This document shows, piece after piece, positions 1 through 9,821 of a stretch of DNA of 64,000 nucleotides. Every line of letters begins with the position of its first letter. Within the stretch, counting starts at the first letter, position 1. Where the stretch lies: assembly GCF_000380105.1 (NCBI RefSeq), contig NZ_KB904471.1, positions 1-64,000 on the forward strand. Direction: 5' to 3'. This DNA comes from Streptococcus orisratti DSM 15617. Lineage in GTDB: Bacteria; Bacillota; Bacilli; Lactobacillales; Streptococcaceae. Below the pieces are notes generated by a model, which saw only the letters and a list, made by a program, of their open reading frames with translations, was not told where the DNA came from and made no database searches. The translations under genes were made by a program, and so were the position numbers.

Positions 1-15
1 GCATTTTAGGCAAAA

Positions 16-44
16 ACAGAACTTAGTCTGAGACTAAATTCTGT
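16..44 (-). terminator. Inverted repeat, probable terminator
   Basis: Thirteen-base arms at 16-28 and 32-44 pair with one mismatch around a 3-nt loop. On the minus strand the arm is followed by a short T run. It lies about 110 bp past the stop of the DUF1934 gene and could end that transcript. Confidence 0.55.
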
Positions 45-151
45 TGGTTTTATGCAGTTTTCTCAGAGTAACTTCTGGAAGGACGGGAACTAGAACTTAC
101 TTTGAGAATTTACCAAAACAAGCAATCTTTCTCAAAAAGTCAAGTCGTATT

Positions 152-538
152 TTATTGCCAACTGAGTTCTAGTTGATACTCTGCAAAAAGCGCTTCAGTC
201 TCTAATTGTCTTAACTGATAGTCAATGGCTATCATCTGTTTTTCAAAATCAGTATAAAATTTCTGAGTAACCGTTACTAATTGTTGGAGTCCTAAAGGTG
301 TAGGTATAGTCACAAGAGCTGGACTATCACGATGAAAACGCATAATAGACTTCGGAAGTGAGTAACGAGTCATGAGCATTTCATTTTTTGAGCATTTAAT
401 AATTACTTTTTCATTTTCCTCGTTGGTATAAATAAGGTACAATTGATGATTTTTTTCAGTGACTTCAACAGTATAAACTTGTTTGATAAGCTCTGTCTGA
501 TCATCAAGATTGATTCGATTTTTGATGGTAAGTTGCAC
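152..538 (-). CDS. DUF1934 (YwiB-like) family protein
   Basis: This small soluble protein of 128 residues has no signal peptide or membrane segment. The alternating strand-rich pattern and the conserved-looking middle part (residues about 50-90, including FHRDSPALVTIPTPLG) fit the DUF1934/YwiB beta-barrel family, whose biochemical role is unknown to me. The start codon is GTG, chosen because AAGGAG lies five to six bases upstream. The gene is alone on its strand here, with a 391-bp intergenic region separating it from the divergent HD gene. The family call rests on recognition of length and pattern, so it is moderate. Confidence 0.6.
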   Translation of the reverse strand: MQLTIKNRINLDDQTELIKQVYTVEVTEKNHQLYLIYTNEENEKVIIKCSKNEMLMTRYSLPKSIMRFHRDSPALVTIPTPLGLQQLVTVTQKFYTDFEKQMIAIDYQLRQLETEALFAEYQLELSWQ

Positions 539-929
539 TTTTTCTCCTTTTCCTATATGGCTTTGCCATTTCTGAGAACCAATAATCGCTATAAGCTATT
601 GTAAATTAAAGTCAGGTATTTGTAAAGAAATCACAAGTAAACAACCATGACATACGCATGAAGAAAAAAGTTCCAATAAATTTCTGAAATACAAAAATTT
701 ATTCTAAAAAGTTAAGGTGTCAAAAATAATAGTTACAGAAAGCAATTTTTTCAAGAGCTATTTTTGGAAAAGAAGACAACCATTTTTGAGTAAACTCTCT
801 CGAAATACCTAAAAATTTGAGATTTTTAGGTTTTCAAAAGTTTTTCAACAAATGATTTCCTTCATACATTTGTTCTGAGTAAACAACCTATTTTCAGGCT
901 TTTTCAAGACTTTTTGTTATAATGAAAGC
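539..929. other. Intergenic region between divergent genes
   Basis: This AT-rich 391-bp stretch holds an 8-bp hairpin with arms CCTAAAAA and TTTTTAGG near 807-830. The extended -10 promoter of the HD gene is at its right edge. The phrase GAGTAAAC occurs twice (about 788 and 878). No open frame or RNA gene is convincing. Confidence 0.5.
915..929 (+). promoter_or_regulatory. Extended -10 promoter predicting a leaderless mRNA
   Basis: TGT followed by a perfect TATAAT (918-923) forms an extended -10 element. The ATG of the HD gene begins at 930, exactly where transcription should start, seven bases past the hexamer. No Shine-Dalgarno sequence fits in the six intervening bases, and no good -35 box is visible at 17 bp. 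Confidence 0.65.
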
Positions 930-2231
930 ATGAATGAAAAAGTTTTCCGTGACCCCGTTCACAATTATATTAACGTTAACAATCAGGTTATCTACGACCT
1001 CATCAACAGTAAAGAGTTTCAACGCCTTCGCCGAATCAAGCAAGTGCCAACAACTGCTAGCACTTTTCATGGTGCTGAACACAGCCGTTTCACCCATTGT
1101 TTAGGCGTTTATGAAATTGCCAGACGAGTGACTAATATTTTTGACCGCAAATATCAAGAGTTTTGGAATCCAGATGAGTCTCTGCTTACAATGACAGCAG
1201 CCTTACTCCATGATGTCGGTCATGGTGCTTATTCTCACACCTTTGAACGACTTTTCGAGACCGATCACGAAGCCTACACACAGGAAATTATTACTAGCCC
1301 AGAAACAGAAATCAACGCCATCTTAAAACAAGTATCTCCAGACTTTCCCGATAAAGTGGCCAGCGTCATCAATCACACCTATCCAAATAAACAGGTTGTA
1401 CAACTAATTTCTAGCCAGATTGACTGTGATCGTATGGACTACCTACTGAGAGATTCCTATTACAGTGGTGTTAGCTATGGACAATTTGATTTGACACGCA
1501 TTCTTAGAGTCATTCAACCTGTTGTCGACGGAATTGCTTTCAGCTCTAGCGGTATGCATGCTGTAGAAGACTACCTAGTCAGTCGCTATCAGATGTATAT
1601 GCAAGTTTATTTTCATCCTGCTAGCCGTGCGATGGAAGTACTCTTACAAAATCTTCTCAAACGTGCCAAGTCACTCTATCACCTTGATCAGGGCTTTTTT
1701 CAAAGAACCTCACCCAATCTCATTCCTTTTTTTGAAAATAGGGCTGAGCTAGCTGATTATTTAGCTCTGGACGATGGCGTGATGAATACCTATTTTCAAA
1801 CATGGATGACATCAGAAGATAGCATTTTAGCTGACCTCGCAAGTCGGTTCATCAATCGAAAAATATTTAAATCCGTCACTTTCAACCAAGAAGCAGAAAC
1901 AGAATTACATCACTTATCAGAACTTGTCAAATCTGTCGGTTTTGACCCAGACTACTACACAGGTATTCATGTCAACTTTGATTTGCCATACGATATCTAC
2001 CGACCTGAAAAGACGAAACCTCGCACCGAAATCAACATGCTACAAAAAGATGGGACAGTTGTAGAATTATCAAATCTTTCAGCACTTGTACAAACACTAA
2101 TGGGCACAAACTATGGAGACCGCCGTTTCTATTTTCCAAAAGAAATGTTGATCCTTGATGACCTCTTTTCATCCGACAAAGAAACCTTTATGTCCTACCT
2201 ATCAAACGAACACTTTAATCCTGAAAATTGA
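930..2231 (+). CDS. HD-domain phosphohydrolase (YwfO/dGTPase-like)
   Basis: The protein has 433 residues, and an HD metal-binding set is visible: H51 and H56 in the EHSRFTHC segment, H94-D95 in LLHDVGHGAYSH, and an aspartate in QIDCDRMDYLLRDS near 165. This arrangement is that of the dGTPase-like HD superfamily. Relatives hydrolyse nucleotides such as dNTPs, but the substrate here cannot be read from sequence. The start is the ATG at 930, and the N-terminus (MNEKVFRDPVHNYI) matches the usual beginning of this family. No ribosome-binding site precedes it; the ATG sits directly after a -10 box, so the mRNA may be leaderless. No obvious terminator follows. Confidence 0.88.
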   Translation: MNEKVFRDPVHNYINVNNQVIYDLINSKEFQRLRRIKQVPTTASTFHGAEHSRFTHCLGVYEIARRVTNIFDRKYQEFWNPDESLLTMTAALLHDVGHGAYSHTFERLFETDHEAYTQEIITSPETEINAILKQVSPDFPDKVASVINHTYPNKQVVQLISSQIDCDRMDYLLRDSYYSGVSYGQFDLTRILRVIQPVVDGIAFSSSGMHAVEDYLVSRYQMYMQVYFHPASRAMEVLLQNLLKRAKSLYHLDQGFFQRTSPNLIPFFENRAELADYLALDDGVMNTYFQTWMTSEDSILADLASRFINRKIFKSVTFNQEAETELHHLSELVKSVGFDPDYYTGIHVNFDLPYDIYRPEKTKPRTEINMLQKDGTVVELSNLSALVQTLMGTNYGDRRFYFPKEMLILDDLFSSDKETFMSYLSNEHFNPEN

Positions 2232-2374
2232 TGTAAGATTAACTTTTTAAGATGTTTTGACTGACAGACAAATTAAAAATTTTTATCAACCACTCTTACG
2301 CCAGGCAGATAAAAAAAAGAAATTTTCTACCTAGAATCGTTAAAAACGCTTCTTAGTTTGTCATATACTCTTTT

Positions 2375-2490
2375 CATCCATCTATTAAGACTTCTACGAC
2401 TGAGGACTTCGATTCCTGATTTGCCACTTCAAATCGTTCACTGGACATAGAACTCCCTAATCTCGCACTAAAAACGACATAGTAGGTTAT
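2375..2490 (-). pseudogene. Short decayed reading frame downstream of GNAT gene
   Basis: Minus-strand translation gives about 38 residues containing YYVVFSARLGSSMSSERFEV and ending at a TGA. It has no start codon with a ribosome-binding site. The composition looks protein-like, but I do not recognise the family. It may be the remnant of a gene that once followed the acetyltransferase, or chance. Confidence 0.25.
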
Positions 2491-2492
2491 GC

Positions 2493-3038
2493 TTAGTGGG
2501 ATTTCAACTCATAGGTATAGGTTAAACAAATCTCACCGCGGCTATTGTTTGCTTGGTCATCTTGCGCAATCTTTTGAAAACCACATTTTTTAAGCAAAGC
2601 AATTGACGCGTGATTGTCAGCGATAACTGTTGCTTGAACGGCCTGCGCAGCTATTTTATCAAAAGCCAACTGACAAAGAGCACAAACAACTTCAGTCCCC
2701 AAACCTTGCTGCCAATAATCCTTGTTCAAAGTATAACCAATTTCCAAGACTCTTTCTTGAGTTGGGCGCAGACTAGCATTACCAATTAGCTTCCCTTCAG
2801 ATAACAACTCAATACCATAGCGCCCCAATGGCTGAGATAAATTCCACTTAACCAGAGATAATTCACTCTCAGCCAAATTTTTATGAGGGAAATAGTCAAA
2901 TTTGAGTACCTCTTCATCAGATGTGTACTCATGGTAGTCGGTCAGATCTTCTATTGTCATAGGTCTCAACTGTAGCCGTTCAGTTTGCAACTGCCTATTT
3001 TTTGAAAAATCAATTAAAACCTTATCTTGCCACTTCAT
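2493..3038 (-). CDS. GNAT family N-acetyltransferase (RimJ-like)
   Basis: A GNAT fold of about 181 residues is indicated by LQLRPMTIEDL near the N-terminus, the beta-strand segment LEIGYTLNKDYWQQGLGTEVV (acetyl-CoA loop Q/W-Q-x-G-L-G-T), and NHASIALLKKCGF toward the C-terminus. Such enzymes transfer an acetyl group to an amine of a protein N-terminus, antibiotic or small metabolite; the target is unknown. Two adjacent ATG codons are possible starts (3041 and 3038). GGAGG lies three bases before the first and six before the second, so the second is preferred. The gene is monocistronic and divergent from the HAD phosphatase. Confidence 0.85.
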   Translation of the reverse strand: MKWQDKVLIDFSKNRQLQTERLQLRPMTIEDLTDYHEYTSDEEVLKFDYFPHKNLAESELSLVKWNLSQPLGRYGIELLSEGKLIGNASLRPTQERVLEIGYTLNKDYWQQGLGTEVVCALCQLAFDKIAAQAVQATVIADNHASIALLKKCGFQKIAQDDQANNSRGEICLTYTYELKSH

Positions 3039-3185
3039 CATACTCCTCCTTTTCTTGTTTTAGTATAGTATAGTATAAACCTATTCTTTTGGCAAAACAT
3101 CCACATTTCTACATCACCCATGACAAATATCAGGATTTTTAGTAAGATAGTAGATAGAAAATTTATGAGATAAATGGAGAAAATC

Positions 3186-3995
3186 ATGTCTATCAAACTA
3201 GTTGCTGTTGATATTGACGGCACCCTCATTACAAGTGACCGAAAAATAACACCCGAGGTCTATCAAGCTATTCAAGATGCAAAAGCTCAGGGAGTCAAGA
3301 TCATCATTGCTACCGGTCGTCCCATTGCTGGGGTACAAAATTTACTTGATGAACTTAATCTCAAAGATGCGGGTGACTATGTGATTACCTTCAATGGCGG
3401 TCTAGTACAAGATACCTCAACTGGTGAGGACATTGTCAAAGAAATCATGACCTATGAAGATTATCAGGACATTGAATTTCTCAGCCGTAAATTAAATGTT
3501 CATATGCATGCCATCACCAAGGAAGGAATCTATACTGCCAATCGTAATATCGGCAAGTATACCGTTCATGAGTCAACTCTGGTTAATATGCCAATTTTTT
3601 ATCGAACACCCGAAGAAATGGCTAACAAGGAAATCGTCAAAATGATGTTCATTGACGATCCAGAGATTCTAGATGATGCCATTGCAAAGATTCCTCAAGA
3701 ATTTCATGACAAGTATAATATCGTTAAATCAACACCTTTCTACCTTGAGTTTATGAACAAAAACACAAGCAAGGGGAATGCTATCATTCATCTCGCTGAA
3801 AAGATGGGGCTTAGCAAGAATCAGACCATGGCCATCGGTGACGCCGAAAATGACCGCGCCATGCTAGAGGTCGTTGGTAATCCTGTCGTTATGGAAAATG
3901 GCACAGCAGAACTCAAGAAAATCGCTAAATATATTACCAAATCAAATGAAGAAAGTGGCGTTGCACACGCTATTAGAGAGTGGGTATTAAAATAA
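3186..3995 (+). CDS. Cof-type HAD-IIB sugar phosphatase
   Basis: HAD motif I is DIDGT (D9 nucleophile, D11), a TGRP segment follows near residue 40, and motif IV is GDAENDRAML near residue 216, with an IIB-type cap between them. Family members of about 270 residues dephosphorylate phosphosugars or related metabolites in the cytoplasm. The ATG at 3186 is preferred over one at 3174 because GGAGA (3176-3180) lies five bases before it, giving 269 residues. The stop codon overlaps the next start (TAATG), so it is co-translated with the murM-like gene. This neighbour order resembles the S. mutans locus as I recall it. Confidence 0.88.
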   Translation: MSIKLVAVDIDGTLITSDRKITPEVYQAIQDAKAQGVKIIIATGRPIAGVQNLLDELNLKDAGDYVITFNGGLVQDTSTGEDIVKEIMTYEDYQDIEFLSRKLNVHMHAITKEGIYTANRNIGKYTVHESTLVNMPIFYRTPEEMANKEIVKMMFIDDPEILDDAIAKIPQEFHDKYNIVKSTPFYLEFMNKNTSKGNAIIHLAEKMGLSKNQTMAIGDAENDRAMLEVVGNPVVMENGTAELKKIAKYITKSNEESGVAHAIREWVLK

Positions 3996-5206
3996 TGTAC
4001 ACATATAAAGTTGGGATTTCAGCCCAAGAACACGATGAATTTGCTAAGTCGAGTTCACAAACTAATTTATTACAAAGTTCAAATTGGGCAAAAATCAAAG
4101 ATAATTGGGGCAATGAACGCCTCGGTTTCTATCAAGATGGGAAATTAGTTGCCTCTGCATCAATTTTGATTAAGTCCTTGCCACTTGGATTCACTATGCT
4201 CTATATTCCACGTGGACCAATCATGGACTACAATAATAAAGAATTGGTTGACTTTGTGGTTAAATCGCTAAAAAAATATGGGAAAAGTAAACATGCTCTT
4301 TTTATTAAGTGTGATCCGGCTCTATTATTGAAACAGTATAAGATTGGTGAAGATGTCGAAGAAAATGCAGAGACGTTGGCAGTTGTTGACAACCTCATCT
4401 CTGCAGGAGCTGACTGGACAGGCAGAACAATGGAAATTGCTGAAAGTATCCAACCACGTTTTCAAGCCAATGTTTACACACAATCCGATATGACCTCTGC
4501 TTTCCCAAAACACACGAAACGCCTCATGAAAGATGCTATCAATCGAGGTGTTGTTACTAGCCGAGGAAATATTTCCGACGTGAAGGCTTTTGCCGATGTC
4601 GTTGCTCTAACAGAAAATCGTAAAGGCGTTGCTCTCCGAAATGAAGAATACTTCCGAAAAATGATGGAAACCTATGGTGACGATGCTTACCTCCATCTTG
4701 CAAAGGTTAATCTTCCAAAACGCTTAGTAGAGTATAAAGAACAGTTAGCACAAATCGAAAAAGATTTAGCTGAGACTGCTGAGCACCAAAAAAAACGCCT
4801 AACTAAACTTACCCAACAAAAAACATCTGTTCAAAAATATGTAACAGAATTTGAAGAATTTGTTGGTAAATACCCAGATGAACTCATCATTGCAGGCATC
4901 CTATCTGTCTCATTTGGTAATGTTATGGAAATGCTCTACGCTGGTATGAATGATGAATTTAAAAAATTCTACCCACAATACTCTCTTTATCCTAAAGTTT
5001 TCGAAGATGCCTTTGCTGATGGCATTATCTGGGCAAATATGGGAGGAGTTGAAGGCACTCTTGACGATGGATTAACGAAATTTAAATCCAATTTTAACCC
5101 AAGTATCGAAGAATACATTGGTGAGTTTAACATCCCAGTCAGCCCATTTTATAAACTTGGCATGCTAGCCTACAATTGGCGCAAAAAAGCAAGGAGTAAC
5201 CATTAA
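3995..5206 (+). CDS. murM: Peptidoglycan branch aminoacyltransferase, MurM-like (FemABX family)
   Basis: A FemABX-fold enzyme of 403 residues adds an amino acid from aminoacyl-tRNA to the lysine of the lipid II stem peptide, on the cytoplasmic face. Diagnostic parts are LLQSSNWAKIKDNWG at the N-terminus, YIPRGPIMDY, and FKSNFNPSIEEYIGEFNIP near the C-terminus. A helical coiled-coil arm rich in K, E and Q spans about residues 238-285, as in FemA. The ATG at 3995 overlaps the upstream stop by one base, and its own stop overlaps murN in the same way, so the three genes form a tightly coupled operon. Assigning MurM to the first copy follows gene order recalled from S. mutans; amino-acid specificity is not readable. 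Confidence 0.85.
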   Translation: MYTYKVGISAQEHDEFAKSSSQTNLLQSSNWAKIKDNWGNERLGFYQDGKLVASASILIKSLPLGFTMLYIPRGPIMDYNNKELVDFVVKSLKKYGKSKHALFIKCDPALLLKQYKIGEDVEENAETLAVVDNLISAGADWTGRTMEIAESIQPRFQANVYTQSDMTSAFPKHTKRLMKDAINRGVVTSRGNISDVKAFADVVALTENRKGVALRNEEYFRKMMETYGDDAYLHLAKVNLPKRLVEYKEQLAQIEKDLAETAEHQKKRLTKLTQQKTSVQKYVTEFEEFVGKYPDELIIAGILSVSFGNVMEMLYAGMNDEFKKFYPQYSLYPKVFEDAFADGIIWANMGGVEGTLDDGLTKFKSNFNPSIEEYIGEFNIPVSPFYKLGMLAYNWRKKARSNH

Positions 5207-6441
5207 TGGCATTAGAAATTCTAACACCAGAAAGTTTTCAAGAATTCTGTGGGAAAGCCCAAATCAAGTCCTTTATGCAGTCTCTGGAAATGGCTGAGCT
5301 TCTTTCAAGACGTGGTTGCAAAGTGACTTATCTAGGCCTTAGACATGGTGGCAACATTCAAGTAGCTGGAGTACTATATAGTCTTCCTATGACTGGTGGA
5401 CTTCATATGGAAATCAATTCTGGGCCAGCTTCTCTTGACCAAAAATATCTGGGACAATTTTACCAAGAACTCCAAAATTATGCCAAAACAAATGGTGCAC
5501 TTGAGCTTATTGTTAAGCCATACGACACCTATCAAACCTTTGACACAAAGGGAGAACCAGTTTCCGGTGAACACACGGAACTCATCCAAACTTTGACAAA
5601 GCTCGGCTTTAGCCACGACGGGCTCTTGACGGGTTATCCTGGAGGTGAACCTGATTGGCACTATGTCAAGGATTTATCAGGACTAACACCAGATACTCTG
5701 CGTAAATCTTTCAGCAAAAAAGGACGCCCCTTGGCTAATAAAACGGCTTCTTTTGGTATCAAAATTCGCAAATTAAAACGCGATGAACTCCATCTGTTCA
5801 AAGAAATTACAGCAGCTACCTCTGAGCGGCGTGAATACGCAGATAAATCACTAGATTACTATCAAGATTTTTATGATAGCTTCAAAGATTCTTGTGAATT
5901 TGCTGTTGCAAGTATTAATTTTCAAGATTACATTACCAATCTAACCCAAAATCAACAACAACTTTCAAAACAAATTTCTAATCTTACATTACAATTGGAG
6001 AAAAATCCTACTTCGTCTAAGAAAAAAAATCAGAAACGTGAATTGCAACATCAATTTGATACATTTACAGATCGTATCTCTGAAGCTCAAGAGTTTATGA
6101 ATCAGTATGGTAACAAAGATATTATTTTAGCTGGTAGTCTCTTCATCTATACACCGCAAGAAGCTATTTATCTGTTTAGTGGATCATACCCTGAATTCAA
6201 TAAGTTTTATGCCCCTGTTGCACTTCAAGAGCATGTTATGCTAGAAGCTATCAAACGAGGAATCACCTTTTATAACTTCCTTGGTATTACTGGGGAATTT
6301 GACGGATCAGATGGGGTTCTTCGTTTCAAACAGAACTTCAATGGTTACATTGTCCGCAAAATGGGGACCTTTCGCTACTATCCAAGTCCTATTAAATACA
6401 AATTTATTCAAGGAATTAAAAAACTCCTTGGACGTCATTAA
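5206..6441 (+). CDS. murN: Peptidoglycan branch aminoacyltransferase, MurN-like (FemABX family)
   Basis: This second FemABX paralogue (411 residues) should add the next residue of the interpeptide branch after MurM acts. It shares the family layout: an N-terminal CGKAQIKSFMQSLEMAELL, a tRNA-arm-like coiled coil at about 240-290 (very rich in Q, N and K), and the C-terminal FKQNFNGYIVRKMGTFRYYPSP. It begins one base inside the murM stop codon and is followed by a strong hairpin terminator at 6446-6475. Its position next to tpiA matches the murN gene of S. mutans as I recall it. Which amino acid is added is unknown. Confidence 0.85.
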   Translation: MALEILTPESFQEFCGKAQIKSFMQSLEMAELLSRRGCKVTYLGLRHGGNIQVAGVLYSLPMTGGLHMEINSGPASLDQKYLGQFYQELQNYAKTNGALELIVKPYDTYQTFDTKGEPVSGEHTELIQTLTKLGFSHDGLLTGYPGGEPDWHYVKDLSGLTPDTLRKSFSKKGRPLANKTASFGIKIRKLKRDELHLFKEITAATSERREYADKSLDYYQDFYDSFKDSCEFAVASINFQDYITNLTQNQQQLSKQISNLTLQLEKNPTSSKKKNQKRELQHQFDTFTDRISEAQEFMNQYGNKDIILAGSLFIYTPQEAIYLFSGSYPEFNKFYAPVALQEHVMLEAIKRGITFYNFLGITGEFDGSDGVLRFKQNFNGYIVRKMGTFRYYPSPIKYKFIQGIKKLLGRH

Positions 6442-6445
6442 CCAT

Positions 6446-6475
6446 ATCTCTCCTTTATCCAAGGAGAGATTTTTT
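6446..6475 (+). terminator. Rho-independent terminator of the murMN operon
   Basis: A perfect 10-bp stem (ATCTCTCCTT with AAGGAGAGAT), a 5-nt loop and TTTTT follow the murN stop by five bases. Confidence 0.9.
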
Positions 6476-6490
6476 ATAAAGCAAGAATAC

Positions 6491-6515
6491 AAAAAAGCCC
6501 TAGCCTAGCTAGGAC
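6491..6515 (-). terminator. Terminator of tpiA
   Basis: On the minus strand AGTCCTAGC pairs with GCTAGGGCT (one G-T pair) around TAG, followed by six T. It lies 20 bases past the tpiA stop and faces the murN terminator. Confidence 0.88.
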
Positions 6516-6534
6516 TCTCCTATTTAATTAAAAC

Positions 6535-7317
<783 letters not shown>

Positions 7318-7448
7318 TTACACCCTTATTTTATCATACTTTAGCTATCTTTTAAAGATAAAGCAAAGCTTTTCTGAAAATTTCCTAGCTTCAATCCACA
7401 AAATTCTACTGTTCTTTATCGAAATAAAATTTGCACTATTTCTTTATC

Positions 7449-7478
7449 GAAAAAAGGCCTCCAACAAGGAGACCTTCA
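7449..7478 (-). terminator. Terminator of tuf
   Basis: On the minus strand AAGGTCTCC pairs with GGAGGCCTT (one G-T pair) around TTGTT and runs into TTTTTT. It lies about 50 bases after the tuf stop. Confidence 0.88.
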
Positions 7479-7524
7479 CAAATAAAGTGTCTGGCTTTAA
7501 TTGTTCAATGGGAACTTAATTTGA

Positions 7525-8721
7525 TTAAGCTTCGATTTCTGAAACGATACCTGAACCAACAGTACGTCCACCTTCACGGATAGAGAAAGTAGTACCTTGT
7601 TCAACAGCGATTGGGTGAATCAATTCAACGTCAATTGTAACGTTATCACCAGGCATTACCATTTCAACACCTGCTGGCAATTCGATTGAACCAGTTACGT
7701 CAGTTGTACGGAAGTAGAACTGTGGACGGTAGTTATTGAAGAATGGAGTATGACGTCCACCTTCTTCTTTAGAAAGGATGTAAACTTCACCTTTGAATTT
7801 AGTGTGTGGGTTAATTGAACCTGGTTTAGCAATAACTTGACCACGTTCGATTTCATCACGTTGCACACCACGGAGAAGCACACCAACGTTATCACCAGCA
7901 AGACCTTCGTCAAGTTGTTTACGGAACATTTCAACACCAGTAACAACTGCTTTACGGATTTCGTCTTTGATACCAACGATTTCGATTTCATCGTTGACAC
8001 GAACAGTACCACGGTCGATACGTCCTGATGCAACAGTACCACGTCCAGTGATTGAGAATACGTCTTCGACTGGAAGAAGCAATGGTTTATCAGTATCACG
8101 TTGTGGTTCTGGAATGTATTCGTCAACAGTATCCATCAATTCCATAACGATATCTTCATAGTGAGTATCGCCTTCAAGAGCTTTAAGAGCTGAACCTTGG
8201 ATAACTGGAAGGTCATCACCTGGGAAATCGTATTCTGAAAGAAGGTCACGAATTTCCATTTCAACCAATTCAAGCAATTCTTCGTCATCAACCAAATCAA
8301 CTTTGTTCATGAAAACGATAAGGTGTTTAACACCAACTTGACGTGAAAGAAGGATGTGTTCACGAGTTTGTGGCATTGGTCCATCTGTAGAAGCTACTAC
8401 AAGGATAGCTCCGTCCATTTGGGCAGCACCAGTGATCATGTTTTTAACGTAGTCCGCGTGTCCTGGAGCGTCAATGTGAGCATAGTGACGTTTAGCAGTT
8501 TCGTACTCAACGTGTGCAGTGTTGATTGTGATACCGCGTTCGCGTTCTTCAGGAGCAGCATCAATAGACGCATAGTCTTTTGGTTGGTTAACTGCTGAAG
8601 GCAAACGACGTGCCAATACAGTAGTGATAGCTGCTGTCAAAGTAGTTTTACCGTGGTCAACGTGTCCAATTGTACCAATGTTAACGTGTGGTTTACTACG
8701 ATCGTATTTTTCTTTTGCCAT
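7525..8721 (-). CDS. tuf: Translation elongation factor Tu
   Basis: EF-Tu delivers aminoacyl-tRNA to the ribosomal A site with GTP. The protein starting [14 protein letters not shown] has 398 residues, the normal streptococcal length. GTPase motifs are complete: GHVDHGKT (P-loop), [12 protein letters not shown] and a [10 protein letters not shown]5 region. The beta-barrel domains follow, with the conserved C-terminal EGGRTVGSG. The ATG at 8721 is preferred over an in-frame codon 18 bases upstream because GGAGG lies about 11 bases before it. Codon choice is strongly biased, as expected for one of the most expressed proteins. Confidence 0.98.
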   Translation of the reverse strand: MAKEKYDRSKPHVNIGTIGHVDHGKTTLTAAITTVLARRLPSAVNQPKDYASIDAAPEERERGITINTAHVEYETAKRHYAHIDAPGHADYVKNMITGAAQMDGAILVVASTDGPMPQTREHILLSRQVGVKHLIVFMNKVDLVDDEELLELVEMEIRDLLSEYDFPGDDLPVIQGSALKALEGDTHYEDIVMELMDTVDEYIPEPQRDTDKPLLLPVEDVFSITGRGTVASGRIDRGTVRVNDEIEIVGIKDEIRKAVVTGVEMFRKQLDEGLAGDNVGVLLRGVQRDEIERGQVIAKPGSINPHTKFKGEVYILSKEEGGRHTPFFNNYRPQFYFRTTDVTGSIELPAGVEMVMPGDNVTIDVELIHPIAVEQGTTFSIREGGRTVGSGIVSEIEA

Positions 8722-8793
8722 TTTAGGAAAAGCCTCCAATAAAATATATTTTATAGATAGACAGTAGGCAATACGGTCTAACTTTACCTTACT

Positions 8794-8821
8794 ATTTTAA
8801 CAAATTATAGCGGAAATGCAA
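8794..8821 (-). promoter_or_regulatory. Candidate tuf promoter
   Basis: On the minus strand a -35 TTGCAT (8816-8821) and a -10 TAAAAT (8794-8799), preceded by TGT, are separated by 16 bp. They sit about 75 bp before the tuf start and just past the end of the anti-sigma gene. Confidence 0.55.
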
Positions 8822-8840
8822 GTATTTTATGCTGAATTCT

Positions 8841-9821
8841 TTATTTTATAAGTTGATGATATGGTTGTATGGTTACGCTTTGTCCAATGTTTGATGCAAA
8901 AATCCATTTAGCGCTTTCAAGTTGTGCAAAATTTTCAGAACGACCGGTTAGAATAACTCCTGAAAACTTAGCAGTTTTTAGTTTTTTATTTTTATTAAGG
9001 TATTTTTGAGCATCCTCAGCCAAATTAAATGTCTGTTTTTTCCCGTTTTGATCACTACCATTTTCTGTCATATCTAGATACCCTTTGCTTACTGCTTTCT
9101 CTAAATTCTTTCTAAACAGAGAGTAACTGTAATCATTTAGTTGTTCCCCATCATATGTAGAAATCCCCAATTGCTTGTCAGGTGTACGTTCCGCAGTATC
9201 AAAATCACTACTACTTCCAATCCAATACCAGTTCACAAGAAGGTTCTCTGGAATCATTTTTTGTATTTCTTGGTAAGTGTAGGGTTTATCAAATGTTATT
9301 GCCATTTCTATAGCTTGATTAGACATTTGTGCTGCAAGAGAGATGTCGTTTGTAGGAGCGAGGTCATCTTTATTTGTATAATCATGGTTAATATTATAAA
9401 ACATAGGAGATTTATAGTAACTACTATGCGTATAGGCAGATTTTTTATCAGATGACATCGTTAACCAAACATTAGTATCATACGAGTCTGCGAATCTTAT
9501 TGAATAATAAGCTTCCATTTTTTCATATGGCACCTCAATACCATCTATATTTTTAAATCGATCTGAATGAAACTGTCCTGTATAGCTTGACGTTGCGTTA
9601 AAATACCAATTGTTATAAGAGATATTTGGATAGGCGATTTCTGACATTAGCAGGTATGTGTCTTTGACAGCCTCTCCATGACGGCTCGCAACCTCCGTTA
9701 AGCACCTAACAATTATTCCTAAACTAGCTAGGGCAACTAGAGTACTCAGGACAACTAGTTTAATTCTATTTTTCACTTTGCTTCTTTGTGCTATTTTTTC
9801 AAAATCATTAAAAGTCTTCAT
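8841..9821 (-). CDS. Membrane-anchored anti-sigma factor (Sigma_reg_N/Sigma_reg_C type)
   Basis: The 326-residue protein has a short cytoplasmic N-terminus, one transmembrane helix (about residues 21-42, IKLVVLSTLVALASLGIIV) and a large extracellular domain. It overlaps the upstream ECF sigma gene by 14 bases, the usual coupling of sigma and cognate anti-sigma. The segment after the helix, with SEIAYPNISYNNWYF, and the C-terminal AKFSGVILTGRSENFAQLE resemble the sigma-factor-regulator domains of YhdL-like proteins. It would hold the sigma factor at the membrane until a cell-envelope signal releases it. No zinc-binding HxxxCxxC motif is seen at the N-terminus, so it is not a ZAS-type anti-sigma. 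No terminator separates it from tuf. Confidence 0.75.
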   Translation of the reverse strand: MKTFNDFEKIAQRSKVKNRIKLVVLSTLVALASLGIIVRCLTEVASRHGEAVKDTYLLMSEIAYPNISYNNWYFNATSSYTGQFHSDRFKNIDGIEVPYEKMEAYYSIRFADSYDTNVWLTMSSDKKSAYTHSSYYKSPMFYNINHDYTNKDDLAPTNDISLAAQMSNQAIEMAITFDKPYTYQEIQKMIPENLLVNWYWIGSSSDFDTAERTPDKQLGISTYDGEQLNDYSYSLFRKNLEKAVSKGYLDMTENGSDQNGKKQTFNLAEDAQKYLNKNKKLKTAKFSGVILTGRSENFAQLESAKWIFASNIGQSVTIQPYHQLIK

